A DNA stretch of 64,000 nucleotides from Lachnoclostridium sp. UBA1308 (lineage in GTDB: Bacteria > Bacillota > Clostridia > Lachnospirales > Lachnospiraceae). The translations under genes and the position numbers were made by a program. This document shows positions 14,393 through 24,653 of this stretch, in pieces; within the stretch, counting starts at the first letter, position 1; each line of letters starts with the position of its first letter. The stretch is from contig DBTU01000049.1 of assembly GCA_002307215.1 (NCBI GenBank), positions 115,779 to 179,778 of the forward strand. The letters are read 5' to 3'. The notes beneath the pieces are model-generated. The model was not told the origin of the DNA and did no database searches. It was given only the letters and a program-made list of their open reading frames with translations.

Positions 14393-15442
14393 ATGCTGTC
14401 ATCGATAAAGCGCGTACTCTTAACCCTTATCATTCTTACCGTGGCTGCAGTCCTGTTCATATATTTTTATTCGAAGGGCCGTACCTATTATAATGATGAC
14501 TCAGAGGTTGGTAATACAACCGGCAATATATATAATGGTGGACTTTTCTGCGAGCAGGGTGGTACTATATATTTTAGTAATGATGCGGAGGGCGGTAAGC
14601 TTTACCGCATGAAGTCAGACTGTACCGGCATTAAGAAGGTTTCTGATGATAAGGCTGTATATATCAATGTTGATGAGAATTATATCTATTATGCACGAGG
14701 CAACAATACAATAGAATACAGTACCGATTTCTATTCCTTCTTTAGTAATACCGGTATTTACCGTACTACCTACAACGGGAAAAACCTTAAGGTAATGAGT
14801 GTTGACCCTGCTGCTTTCTTAATGACAAGCGGAAATAACTTGTTTATGCAACGCTACAATGTTAAAGATGGATTTAATCTCACAATGATTATGATTGATG
14901 GGACGAAGGAGCGTATTCTTTCCGATACCTCAGCTGTTCCGATTGAATATTTGAACAAATATCTATATTATACCGGTGATTCTAAGGGTACCGATATTAA
15001 AGGAATGGAACTGTCCAGCTTTACAGAACATACCTATTATAACGGTTCTTTTGTCTATCCGATATTTAGCGGTGATTATCTCTACTATATAAATACTGAA
15101 GATCACGATTATCTTTATCGAATCAATAAAGATGGTACGAACCCGACCTTACTGGTTAAGAAGCCCATCTCTACTTATAATATTACAAACAAGGGCAAAT
15201 ATGTGTATTATCAGATAAACGGTACCGCAAATGACCGTCTTGAAAGAATTGATACTGATAACTTAAAATCAGAGAAAGTAATGGATGGGAACTATAAAGA
15301 GATCAGCGTAACAGAAACTAATGTCTTTTTTAAAACACTTGACAGTACAACCACCTATCGAATTGATGCAGATGGAGCTGTGAATGTAGACACCTTTTAT
15401 ACTTCAATCGTGCCAACACCTACTCCGATAGGCACTCCCTAA
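14393..15442 (+). CDS. Membrane-anchored DUF5050 beta-propeller-like protein
   Basis: A 349-residue protein with an N-terminal membrane anchor (about 8-27) and an extracellular region of repeated Tyr-Tyr strands: GGTIYFSNDAEGGKLYRM, NYIYYARG, KYLYYTGD, DYLYYINTEDHDYLYRINKD and KYVYYQING. This repeat pattern is that of DUF5050, read as a beta-propeller. The C-terminus ends in a short PTPTPIGTP linker-like tail, as if a further domain had been lost. Its last 23 bases overlap the 3' end of folC. SD AAGGAGGTCAGAA. Function unknown. Confidence 0.82.
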   Translation: MLSSIKRVLLTLIILTVAAVLFIYFYSKGRTYYNDDSEVGNTTGNIYNGGLFCEQGGTIYFSNDAEGGKLYRMKSDCTGIKKVSDDKAVYINVDENYIYYARGNNTIEYSTDFYSFFSNTGIYRTTYNGKNLKVMSVDPAAFLMTSGNNLFMQRYNVKDGFNLTMIMIDGTKERILSDTSAVPIEYLNKYLYYTGDSKGTDIKGMELSSFTEHTYYNGSFVYPIFSGDYLYYINTEDHDYLYRINKDGTNPTLLVKKPISTYNITNKGKYVYYQINGTANDRLERIDTDNLKSEKVMDGNYKEISVTETNVFFKTLDSTTTYRIDADGAVNVDTFYTSIVPTPTPIGTP

Positions 15443-16694
15443 TATCGCCCAAATAGGAAAGCGAACCAAATGCCAGAATGACATCTTCTTTCCTTGCATG
15501 TTCATAGGCACAATCGACTGCCTTACAGATGCTTTCGGCATGAATCACTTTGGCATTCGTAAAATGTACCGCTTCTGCTGCGAGTAATGAGGACGACAAA
15601 GCCCTGCTGTTATCCGGTGTCACGGTGATTATGATATCGGCAAGTGGGGCTGTTATTTCGAGAATTTTCTTATATTCCTTATCTGCCAGAACTCCCATAA
15701 TAAATATCTTTCTTTGGTGCGGAAACAGGGTCGTTAGCGTATTATGTAGCTGTATTGCCGCATCCTCATTGTGTGCCCCATCCAAAATAAAATAAGGCTC
15801 TTTTGCTATGACCTCCAGTCTTCCGCTCCATTTTGCAGACAATAGTCCGTTTCTTATACAAGAGTCACTGATAGCATATCCAATTCCTCTCAAACTTTCC
15901 GCCGCACTTATGGCAAGGGTGGCATTCCCTGCTTGATATTTCCCCAGTAAGCCGACTTCATACTCTTGCGTCTGATAGCAAAATCTTGTTCCCTCTGTTG
16001 TTGTTCGAATATTCGTTATCTGTCCTGCAATCTCTTGTAATGCAGTGTTATTCTCACTACAAGCCTGCCGGAGCACCCTGATAATTGAAGGCTCCGTATT
16101 GGCGGTAATTACGGGTACACCAGGCTTAATAATTCCGGCCTTCTCCCCGGTAATCTGTTCCAGCGTATCCCCCAGATACTGCATATGATCCATACTGATT
16201 GAGGTGATTACACATAGAAGCGGCTTATGAATCACATTGGTTGCATCCAGTCTTCCGCCGAGTCCTGTTTCGATAACTGCAAAATCCACTTGTTCCCTAT
16301 CAAAATACAAGAAAGCCATCGCTGTCTCAATCTCAAAGGAGGTCGGATGGTCTAGTCCCTCACTGAGCATGGCTTCACAGATTGGTTTTATGATATTGAT
16401 TGCATCGGCAAGCCCTTGCTCCGTAATATATTCGGTACCAATCTGAATCTTTTCCCGATAAGAAAAAACCGAAGGTGAGATATACCTGCCGGTACAGTAT
16501 CCTGCCTTCGTAAGAATGGAACTTATATATGCTGCTGTTGATCCCTTTCCATTCGTACCCGCAATATGAATCAGCTTCAACTTATCCTGAGGATTACCCA
16601 TTCTTCTTAAAAGCTCGGTAATTGTATCCAATCCCAGCTTACTACCGTACTGACTAGAGCTTTCGATAAAGGCCCGTGCTTCTCTATACGTCAT
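15420..16694 (-). CDS. folC: Folylpolyglutamate/dihydrofolate synthase FolC
   Basis: Adds glutamate to folates (and possibly to dihydropteroate). A 424-residue Mur-ligase-fold protein: P-loop GTNGKGST at 46-53, the ETGLGGRLDATN motif and the SMDHMQYLGDTLEQI and GEKAGIIKPG segments are family signatures; HNEDA and the C-terminal GSLSYLGDIR are also typical. The start is the ATG at 16694 because GGAGAG lies just upstream; a GTG six codons earlier covers that site. Confidence 0.94.
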   Translation of the reverse strand: MTYREARAFIESSSQYGSKLGLDTITELLRRMGNPQDKLKLIHIAGTNGKGSTAAYISSILTKAGYCTGRYISPSVFSYREKIQIGTEYITEQGLADAINIIKPICEAMLSEGLDHPTSFEIETAMAFLYFDREQVDFAVIETGLGGRLDATNVIHKPLLCVITSISMDHMQYLGDTLEQITGEKAGIIKPGVPVITANTEPSIIRVLRQACSENNTALQEIAGQITNIRTTTEGTRFCYQTQEYEVGLLGKYQAGNATLAISAAESLRGIGYAISDSCIRNGLLSAKWSGRLEVIAKEPYFILDGAHNEDAAIQLHNTLTTLFPHQRKIFIMGVLADKEYKKILEITAPLADIIITVTPDNSRALSSSLLAAEAVHFTNAKVIHAESICKAVDCAYEHARKEDVILAFGSLSYLGDIRECLSE

Positions 16695-16827
16695 ACAAAT
16701 CTCTCCAAACACTATCTATTCTATCTTTCATAATACCTGATACTAACATAAGCTTTTTTCGCGCGCTCCGGCACATATCCCGGGAAATTATTCGGCTATT
16801 CTGAATTCTTTTATGATACATGCACAT

Positions 16828-18036
16828 TTATTTCTCCTCCACAACCTGGAAAATAAAGAATTTCAAATAATAGGATTCCTCAGCCGACCACAGAATCGGA
16901 TGATCCGGCGCTTGGGTCCGATACTCGACCTGACGGATTCTTTTCTTCACGTTTTTAGCCGCTTGGCCGATTGTCTCGGTAAATAATTCCGGTGTCATAA
17001 AGTGCGAACAGGAGCAGGTAGCAAGATAACCTCCGTCCTTAATCAGCTTCATTGCCCTGAGATTAATCTCACGGTAGCCCTTGATTGCATTTTTAACAGA
17101 ATTCTTCGATTTTGTAAAGGCAGGTGGGTCCAGGATGACCACATCAAACAGCTCACCCTTTCTTTCATATTCCGGAAGCAGATCAAACACATCCGCTGCA
17201 ATAAATTTAACCGTGTCAGAAAGGTCATTGAGTACAGCATTATCTGTTGCCTGAGTAACCGCCAGTTCAGAGGCATCCACACCGATTACTTCCCTTGCTC
17301 CACAAAGTCCGGCATTTAATGCAAAGGAACCGGTATGCGTGAAGCAATCCAGCACTCTGGCATCCCTACATAGCTTGGCAACCGCTGCACGATTATATTT
17401 TTGATCTAGGAAAAAGCCGGTCTTCTGTCCCTCGGCAACATCCACAAAGTATTTTACACCATTTTCAACAATCTCAACCTTGGTATCAAAAGACTCCGAT
17501 AAAAAGCCCTTCACTCGCTCCATTCCTTCATTTTGACGAACTTTGGCATCACTTCGTTCATATACCCCGCGAAGGTTAATATGCTCTTTGGCCAGTAGCC
17601 CTTTCAAAATTTCTATAATCTCTTCCTTCATACGGTCAATACCAAGCGCCAGAGACTGAACCACCAACACATCAGAAAATTTATCGATCACAAGGCCCGG
17701 CAGAAAATCTGCCTCCCCGAAGATAATCCGACAGCTGCTTATGTCCACTGTAGCTTTACGGTAATCCCAAGCCGCCTTTACCCGCATCGTTAGAAACTCA
17801 TGGTCAATCTCTTGACCTTTTCTTCTGGACATGATCCTTACTGTAATCTTAGAGTTGGTATTAATAAACCCGCAGCCAAGATAAAAATCATCAAAATCGT
17901 GTACAAAAACGAGATCCCCTTCTTCATAGGAACCTGTTATTTGATCAATCTCATTGTCATAAATCCAAAGTCCCCCGTTTTTTAGGGAACGGCCTTCGCC
18001 CTTCTTAATCTTAACAATTGCTTTTCCTGAGCCCAT
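16828..18036 (-). CDS. Class I SAM-dependent rRNA methyltransferase (RlmI-like, PUA domain)
   Basis: A 402-residue protein with an N-terminal PUA RNA-binding domain (about 1-80), a short beta-hairpin linker and a Rossmann methyltransferase domain: VLDCFTHTGSFALNAGLCGA (SAM-binding motif I), GVDASELAV, VVILDPPAFTKSK (the DPPxF motif) and CSCSHFM. This is the RlmI/YccW type, which makes 5-methylcytosine in 23S rRNA in E. coli; the exact target base here is inferred. ATG after GGAGGTTGTTAC. Confidence 0.9.
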   Translation of the reverse strand: MGSGKAIVKIKKGEGRSLKNGGLWIYDNEIDQITGSYEEGDLVFVHDFDDFYLGCGFINTNSKITVRIMSRRKGQEIDHEFLTMRVKAAWDYRKATVDISSCRIIFGEADFLPGLVIDKFSDVLVVQSLALGIDRMKEEIIEILKGLLAKEHINLRGVYERSDAKVRQNEGMERVKGFLSESFDTKVEIVENGVKYFVDVAEGQKTGFFLDQKYNRAAVAKLCRDARVLDCFTHTGSFALNAGLCGAREVIGVDASELAVTQATDNAVLNDLSDTVKFIAADVFDLLPEYERKGELFDVVILDPPAFTKSKNSVKNAIKGYREINLRAMKLIKDGGYLATCSCSHFMTPELFTETIGQAAKNVKKRIRQVEYRTQAPDHPILWSAEESYYLKFFIFQVVEEK

Positions 18037-18065
18037 GTAACAACCTCCATAAGTTCGTGTAACCT

Positions 18066-18515
18066 TTAATTCTTCTTTTCTGATTTGTTCTTGAAAATAA
18101 ACAGCTTACTAAATATATAATTTAAAACTATCACTATTACAGCAAGGCATGCCTTTACCAGTAGGCGGTGAAAGCTCATTCGCTCTGTAAAAACATACAT
18201 ACCTAATTGTTCAATCAGTAATGTAACTACTCTTGCTCCGATGAATTTGGTCACTTTGGAGGCCTCATCCCTAACATCCTCGCTTGGGGAGCGGAATACA
18301 CCTATCTTATTAACAATATAGGCAAAGATAACAGCAATCAGCCAGGCCATTGCATTCGCCGTCAGATTTGGAATTCCAAGTTGATATAATCCTTCATAAC
18401 TGATAAAATTAACAGCCGTAGTCAGTACTCCGGCAATGATATAGCTAATGGTTTCCCGGTTGACAACCTTTTGATACAGCTGCCTTAATTTATCTGTCGA
18501 ATTTCCTTTATTCAT
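18066..18515 (-). CDS. GtrA-family membrane protein
   Basis: A 149-residue protein with four membrane helices. SYIIAGVLTTAVNFISYEGL and LAVIVIVLNYIFSKLFIF are the first and last helices, both typical of GtrA. Members move or flip lipid-linked sugars for cell-envelope glycosylation. The start is the ATG at 18515 after GGAGGCTAAG; the longer reading begins at TTG within the upstream leader. It follows the giant pilus-linked gene by 170 bases, so a link to surface glycosylation is possible but unproven. Confidence 0.86.
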   Translation of the reverse strand: MNKGNSTDKLRQLYQKVVNRETISYIIAGVLTTAVNFISYEGLYQLGIPNLTANAMAWLIAVIFAYIVNKIGVFRSPSEDVRDEASKVTKFIGARVVTLLIEQLGMYVFTERMSFHRLLVKACLAVIVIVLNYIFSKLFIFKNKSEKKN

Positions 18516-18685
18516 CTTAGCCTCCGTATTTATCAATAATTATAATGTCAATAATCCAGCAAGAGATAGTATATCACTAAATAATCGATTAATCCAGTGA
18601 ATAACACACATCTTAAATCATAACACACAAAATCGAAGCCTAGCCTGTTATAGGCCATAGCTCCGATTTATGCATCCATATTCGA

Positions 18686-21600
18686 TTAATCTAAGGTAAA
18701 CATACCTCTTTTCAAAAAGATTGCATTACTTGTTCCTACTAATGGTACATTCTTTGCTTCATCTCTTCCGTAGCGCATTACAACCTGAATTTGAATTTCA
18801 AATTTATTGTTTGAATCCAGTGCAAAGTTCTCTAGCTGGTCTGTACTTCCGGATACCAGATTTTTATAATACTTATCCGAAATCGGTATGTCAACATAAT
18901 AATCATAGTTTGACTCCACCAATCCTCCAGAAAGATTAACCGTATGTACACTTGAGTTGCTGTAGGTTTGTGAATACTCGAACGAATCGTTCACTACCAA
19001 TCTACCGGTATTCAGATCACTGTTATATTCATATGTGTTCAGACTCATCGGATATTCAGTAAGCACAGTCTTGGTGGTTACCGTTCCTGTCGTAGTGGTT
19101 ATTACCGGGTAGAAATGCACCGTCATCTTCTTATTCAGAATAATACTGTAGTTCTTGAGCGTAAAGTAAACTCTCTTGGTAAAAACAGTATCACTGCCAT
19201 CAGAGTAAGAGGAAATCTCAGAGCCGAACGGCTTAGCTTCGCCCACATCCAGCGTTGCATCATAATCCACATATAGAAAACTTGTTGTGCTGTCCTGCGT
19301 TGTTTTATCTTTGTTCGTGATTACCGGTTCCGTAGGAACCGTACCTGCAGAATAGGCTGCAATCATGGTATTAACAAAGAGCTTACGTTCATCATCCGAT
19401 AATCCACCGGAATGTCCGACGCCGGAATAAGTGATGTTTCCTCTGTTATAAATGTAATAATTATTTCTCACGTCATTATTAGTTTTATAGAAATCACTGG
19501 TTCCGTCAAGGCAGTACCATACAACGATATCATCTGCTTCCATATCCAGCTGATAATATTGGGAATGGGTACTGGAAACAGTCAGCTTATCAGGGATCAT
19601 ATAAGGATAGGTTACAATCTGCCCATCGTTAGACTTAGTGGCACCGGTTACACGATCACCGTTCTGTCCGACTGTTACGTTGGTCATTCCCTGCGTAAGT
19701 ACACGCGTGCCGACACTGGTTCCGTTTGCGGTATAGTAGGAATTGTCCGTAGGAAGTGTATTTACCTTGTATGGCCTGTCACTTGCGGTTCCTAAATTCG
19801 CTGCTACACCCTTGTTATCCATAACACCAAAGCGATCCATACCTAACAGCTGACGGAAATACTGATTAATGTTGTATCCCCAGTAAGTATCATCAAAGGT
19901 TCCCGGTTTTGAGCTTAAGTTAACAAAAGAAGTTGTATCATGTGTAAACAGTGTTGTATTGCCGGCATTGATAAAGTTATCAATCAGCTGAAGTGCTTTG
20001 GTATTCGTAATATCGGAATAACAGTCAGCATAACCCAGAATCAGCATATTAATACCCTTGTCGGTAAAATAAGTACATTTTCCATCCTTCATATAGACTT
20101 TTGTGTCACCCGGAGCAGTACCGCTGGTGGCTAAGGCAGAAAATTCAGTAACTGTTAACCGACAGAACTCAACCTCAAATTCATTCAATATCTTCGTGTA
20201 ATAGTAGAACCAACCCGCATTCGCTAGGACATTAGTATCTGTTACATAAACAGAACCGGAGTTAACCAATCTGATACAGTTCGTAAAATAGGTATTGATA
20301 TTGACTCCCGTATCCGTGATATCCTTCCCGCCATTCTTGGTCTTTGCTGTTGCTATCTCAGCAGCTGTAGGAAAATATACGGTAGGCATATAACTACTGT
20401 TGCTATTGATACCGTCGGATATGATCTGTAATACTTTTAGCTTTGCTTTCGTAGCGACTTTAATTGCACACTGTCCTGTAATGTCATCGCGAATCAACAG
20501 ATTATTAACATCAAAAATCTCAAGCTTCCACGGGATTGCACCGGTATAATCTTTAATCTGTCGGACAATATTATAGGTCTGCCCACCGACAAGCTGGTTA
20601 ACTCTAGTGGTTTTATGTGTTGCTGTATTCTCGATCTCGAGGGAATCGAGCTTTTCCTCTGTCTCACTAAACTTACCGTCCGCGTTGGTATCGATATAAA
20701 GTCTTACTTCATAATAACCGGTATTTGCGGTATCAATTTTAATCGTAAAATCAAGATTCTTCTCATCAATATTACTGTTAGAATTATCTGAGGCACCATT
20801 GATATATACCTGGTCATCCTTCATACTTTTATTTGCTGCTATGGTTCTATCGACGAACTCTACCGGTTTGTCGATGATAACCAGATTGAAGTTCTTATTA
20901 TTCAGTGCATGAACGAATTCACTGTCCCTCGTGATGTCAACTTCCTTAAAGCAGGATGGAGTATAATTCGCATCTGTAAGAAGCGATTGCAACAAGCTGT
21001 AAACATAGGACGATTTATCAATAATCGAAGTATCAATATTACCGCTGCTATTAAAGAAATCATTACTAAGGATGATCGGATATCCCGCTTTGGCGAATTC
21101 AAGAAGATTGTTTAACTTGACTCTTGTGATATCATTCCCGGAATATAAATACTGGTCAATGTTATCATACTGATTATCAAAGCTTCCTCTTCTGGTCGTC
21201 TTACCGGTAGCCTTTGCACCAACATGAGCATAACGGTAATAAGAACCACTTGTATACTCATAGGAACCACCTCCCGGAAAACGTATGATATCTCCTGCTG
21301 CTACCGCGGTTTGGGCAGGATAGTCAACCCACTCTGCAGTATTGGTGGTGGTGGTAGTTGCCTTAAAGTAGTAATCATTTAGAACAATATACCCTGGTTT
21401 CCAGATTCCATTGATCCGTTTAGAAATATTGCCGTTTGAATTATCTTCAAAGGTTGCGGATATATTACTATAGGAACTAGTAACACTTATGCTTGAAAAA
21501 TATACAGTGACTGCCTGACCACTGCTATTGTTATAAGAATATCTATAATCATTATTACCCGGTGATGTAGTTGTAATAACGCTACAGCCGAGATTAAGCC

Positions 21601-24600
21601 ATGTTTTATCCGAACCGATATTGGCATAAGTTATAGCAGCAGTAGACCCGCTAAAATTAACGACTGACTTTCCTGCTCCATCTACAAAACTATACCCGCT
21701 TGAGTTGTTTTTTCTGACATCATAGGTAGTTGCTGTATGCGCTACATTCTCCTGCTTCTGATAAGCAGTGGTGATCGTCTGTGCCGTCTGAATTGTTATC
21801 TGTTGATTCGCAGTTGCCGTTGATGTGGCTATACTGTTAGGCATCAGACTGGTAACCACGCTGGTTCCATCCGCACCCATATAGATGATATCATATTTGC
21901 TGTTCAAATCGTCGATATCACCGATGAATTCGGAGGAATTCTTTTGCGTTACATTATATGGACCGGTAAAATTCGGAACATACCTGCTGATATACCAAAA
22001 CCAATAGCTACTGTTCTTGAAGGTATCACATGGCTCTATCTCCAAAATATTAATACTCTTGCTGAAGTTTTGATACAGCCCACTGCTATGTAGCATATAA
22101 TAAATTCCTTCTGCAGTCGTATAACGATCCGGAAGTGTGGTGCTTCCCGGATAGAAAAAATTATTCATATCCTTGTGATCAGCACTTAATAACTGGGGTA
22201 CCATAAAACCTGAAACCAAACTGGCCGTACCACGATAGAGGAATACACGGTTATGAATCAGTCCCTTACCGGAAGGGACTGTATAATCGCTATCAATCCC
22301 AATCACTTCCAGGGTATTTGAAGCAAAGGTCTTTGTTGTACTGTTCCAAGCAGAAGAAGAAATTACTTCATAGGGCAGCATAGTGAAATTATTCCAATAT
22401 TTCTTGGCATTTGTTGTCCAAGCCCCTGATATCCCGACTCCTTGAAAATTACCCAAAGAATCGATTTTAGATGTAGATATATACTTATTATTTAAGGTGA
22501 CCGGATTGAACTGTTGGGTCATCAGATATAATTTATATACATTACTGCTGTAACCATAGACATTACCACTGTTGAAGTCGATTGAATCACTAAATTTAGA
22601 TGTAAACGAAACCGTGGATCTGACGCTGGTGCTGGTACTTGCAATCACCGACTCATAGATATTGTAGTCATAAAGCACCGGGCACATACTTGAGCTACCC
22701 AAACCGGTGATTTTTTCCATGAGTCTTAACGTCGCTGCCCAGGATAGATCATTAGTTGTAAATTTCGTAGCCGTTATATTATATTGACTTGTAGGCTTTG
22801 AGAAAAGCTCCGTGTTCTTATAATTATTCCAAAAGTTCTTCAACGAATCTTCACAAGTTTCATTCATTACAATCAGATTCGCCCGGTCAATCAGTCCGAG
22901 GTTCGTATCCTTGTTTGTAAAATCCTTCGGTGTTACTGTGATAACCTTGACATGGTAATTCTTCAGTTTATCTACTATATTTCCCACCAGTGAAGGTGTA
23001 TCTGCTGGAAAACCATCCTCGATACCGGTACCATAAATTATATCTGTGACCGACTTCGGCATACCGCTAATGGAAGAAATAGCACTAGCCGGCTTATTAC
23101 CGTTAAAGGTTATCTTATAAGTAGTCGCCGAGGACGCAAGTATCCAACGGGCATAGAGCACAATACTGTCCGTAGTCACACTTGCAGGAATCGTCTGATC
23201 AAATGCGAAGGGATTTGTACATGCCTTATTCCAATACCAGCCGGCAAATATATAATCTGTTCTTGATGGATTGGTAAGCGGCTTCACTTCTGTGAAAGCT
23301 TCTGTTCTGCCGTTTTGTTTCACCTTCGTGACATCTGCTGGAAGATTCTTTACGGTACCATCATTACCAACACCGGCATTTGCTTGAAAGCTGATGGTGT
23401 AGGTTTGACCTGTTAGTTTGCTCCAGCCTGCATAAACGGTACTATTCGCCGTTATCTTCTTGGTAAAGTCATATAGAGTCGTGCAACCTGCATTCGCATA
23501 CCAGTCGGTGAACACATAACCATCCCTTAAAGGAACACCGTCGGGCTCCACAATACTATCATTTAGATTCAAAAATTCCAAATTCGCAGGAATATGAATT
23601 ACAAGGTCCGTACCTGCATTTGCATCAAAGGAAACTGTATACTGCTTCACAGTTCCGGAGCTATAGACCGTCTTCCACTTGGCATAAAGCGTCATGTTAG
23701 AGGTAATATTCTCTGATTTATTAAACGAATTCACACATTCGGGTTCCTTGTACCATCCAACAAATTCATACGCTGAACTATCTTCCCCCTTTTGGAAATC
23801 ATTATCCTTATAAATCAGTCCAAGACTGTACTTCTTAAAAAGCTCATTATTAATCTTTGTTCCCTTATATGCATTGTATACTGCTACGTTTTGCTGATAA
23901 CCATAGATTTTCTTCAGTAAAGTATCCGAAGCATTCAATGGCGTATCCGATTCTATAGCACCTAGATAGGTGGAAGTATTCGTAAGACTGCTGCTGTCTG
24001 CATAGCTTAATCCTACCCACTGATAGCTGCCGGTACCTGCTTTTACAGGACCAATCCGGTATTCATAAACCGTCTTCACAACCTTCGTGACCGAATCCGT
24101 AACACTCTTTGTCGTCAATGTGGTGTCATAATCACCGGTCTTATCCGATAATTTTTCATAATATCCATACTGATTGGCATTCACATTATAATTCCAGTAA
24201 TAATTCAGCCACTCCTGATTATCAATACCGGTAACAAACTCCTGCTTAAGTATCGTATTGTTGTCAAGAGACACTGTCATATAATTCAAAAGTGCCGTTG
24301 TTACAGCATTCTTCTCGGTGCTGGTGCCTGTTGTCATTGCCGTAAACAGGTTAATCGGTTCCTGGCCATCCACAAGATATCCAAATTGTGCCATACTCTC
24401 GTTTGGAACGATTTCCAGAACAACAAAGGGATTTGAATCGGAGCCGAGAGATGAGCTTGATGTCCCCGGAATCGTATATTCTCCGTTGCTGTTAACAACG
24501 CTTGCATCTACCCAAGTCCAGGGCAACAATTTTAACGTATTCAAGGCAATCGTCGCCACAACAGTTAACAGTATGCATAGTATGCCACCGGCCAGATTAC

Positions 24601-24616
24601 GCTTCCATTTTCTCAT
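18686..24616 (-). CDS. Giant exported DUF5057-type protein with InlB-like repeats
   Basis: A 1976-residue protein. It begins with a basic stretch and one hydrophobic helix (about 8-30) that acts as signal anchor or signal peptide; no prepilin motif, LPXTG or other wall signal is visible. Three InlB/Flg_new-type beta-grasp repeats follow: about 255-315 (FVGWYKEPEC), 323-399 (FTDWYANAGC) and 404-492 (FAGWYWNKAC). Three sites share a VLEI-P-like opening strand: VLEIVPNE at 66, ILEIEPCDT near 855 and LKVLQIISDG near 1394, each followed by Rossmann-like strands (LIVMNE, YDIIYMGADG, INMLILGYAD), suggesting three diverged copies of one large domain. Gene lies 37 bases behind the last pseudopilin gene. 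Proposed role: surface adhesin or pilus-associated factor; this is inference. Confidence 0.85.
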   Translation of the reverse strand: MRKWKRNLAGGILCILLTVVATIALNTLKLLPWTWVDASVVNSNGEYTIPGTSSSSLGSDSNPFVVLEIVPNESMAQFGYLVDGQEPINLFTAMTTGTSTEKNAVTTALLNYMTVSLDNNTILKQEFVTGIDNQEWLNYYWNYNVNANQYGYYEKLSDKTGDYDTTLTTKSVTDSVTKVVKTVYEYRIGPVKAGTGSYQWVGLSYADSSSLTNTSTYLGAIESDTPLNASDTLLKKIYGYQQNVAVYNAYKGTKINNELFKKYSLGLIYKDNDFQKGEDSSAYEFVGWYKEPECVNSFNKSENITSNMTLYAKWKTVYSSGTVKQYTVSFDANAGTDLVIHIPANLEFLNLNDSIVEPDGVPLRDGYVFTDWYANAGCTTLYDFTKKITANSTVYAGWSKLTGQTYTISFQANAGVGNDGTVKNLPADVTKVKQNGRTEAFTEVKPLTNPSRTDYIFAGWYWNKACTNPFAFDQTIPASVTTDSIVLYARWILASSATTYKITFNGNKPASAISSISGMPKSVTDIIYGTGIEDGFPADTPSLVGNIVDKLKNYHVKVITVTPKDFTNKDTNLGLIDRANLIVMNETCEDSLKNFWNNYKNTELFSKPTSQYNITATKFTTNDLSWAATLRLMEKITGLGSSSMCPVLYDYNIYESVIASTSTSVRSTVSFTSKFSDSIDFNSGNVYGYSSNVYKLYLMTQQFNPVTLNNKYISTSKIDSLGNFQGVGISGAWTTNAKKYWNNFTMLPYEVISSSAWNSTTKTFASNTLEVIGIDSDYTVPSGKGLIHNRVFLYRGTASLVSGFMVPQLLSADHKDMNNFFYPGSTTLPDRYTTAEGIYYMLHSSGLYQNFSKSINILEIEPCDTFKNSSYWFWYISRYVPNFTGPYNVTQKNSSEFIGDIDDLNSKYDIIYMGADGTSVVTSLMPNSIATSTATANQQITIQTAQTITTAYQKQENVAHTATTYDVRKNNSSGYSFVDGAGKSVVNFSGSTAAITYANIGSDKTWLNLGCSVITTTSPGNNDYRYSYNNSSGQAVTVYFSSISVTSSYSNISATFEDNSNGNISKRINGIWKPGYIVLNDYYFKATTTTTNTAEWVDYPAQTAVAAGDIIRFPGGGSYEYTSGSYYRYAHVGAKATGKTTRRGSFDNQYDNIDQYLYSGNDITRVKLNNLLEFAKAGYPIILSNDFFNSSGNIDTSIIDKSSYVYSLLQSLLTDANYTPSCFKEVDITRDSEFVHALNNKNFNLVIIDKPVEFVDRTIAANKSMKDDQVYINGASDNSNSNIDEKNLDFTIKIDTANTGYYEVRLYIDTNADGKFSETEEKLDSLEIENTATHKTTRVNQLVGGQTYNIVRQIKDYTGAIPWKLEIFDVNNLLIRDDITGQCAIKVATKAKLKVLQIISDGINSNSSYMPTVYFPTAAEIATAKTKNGGKDITDTGVNINTYFTNCIRLVNSGSVYVTDTNVLANAGWFYYYTKILNEFEVEFCRLTVTEFSALATSGTAPGDTKVYMKDGKCTYFTDKGINMLILGYADCYSDITNTKALQLIDNFINAGNTTLFTHDTTSFVNLSSKPGTFDDTYWGYNINQYFRQLLGMDRFGVMDNKGVAANLGTASDRPYKVNTLPTDNSYYTANGTSVGTRVLTQGMTNVTVGQNGDRVTGATKSNDGQIVTYPYMIPDKLTVSSTHSQYYQLDMEADDIVVWYCLDGTSDFYKTNNDVRNNYYIYNRGNITYSGVGHSGGLSDDERKLFVNTMIAAYSAGTVPTEPVITNKDKTTQDSTTSFLYVDYDATLDVGEAKPFGSEISSYSDGSDTVFTKRVYFTLKNYSIILNKKMTVHFYPVITTTTGTVTTKTVLTEYPMSLNTYEYNSDLNTGRLVVNDSFEYSQTYSNSSVHTVNLSGGLVESNYDYYVDIPISDKYYKNLVSGSTDQLENFALDSNNKFEIQIQVVMRYGRDEAKNVPLVGTSNAIFLKRGMFTLD

Positions 24617-24653
24617 AGAATGACTCCTTTCTTAATTTCTTGTATCTGGTGCA

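Noticed and set aside
18686..24616. Sortase-anchored wall protein
   Set aside because: No LPXTG-like motif, hydrophobic C-terminal helix or positive tail at the C-terminus, which ends GMFTLD.
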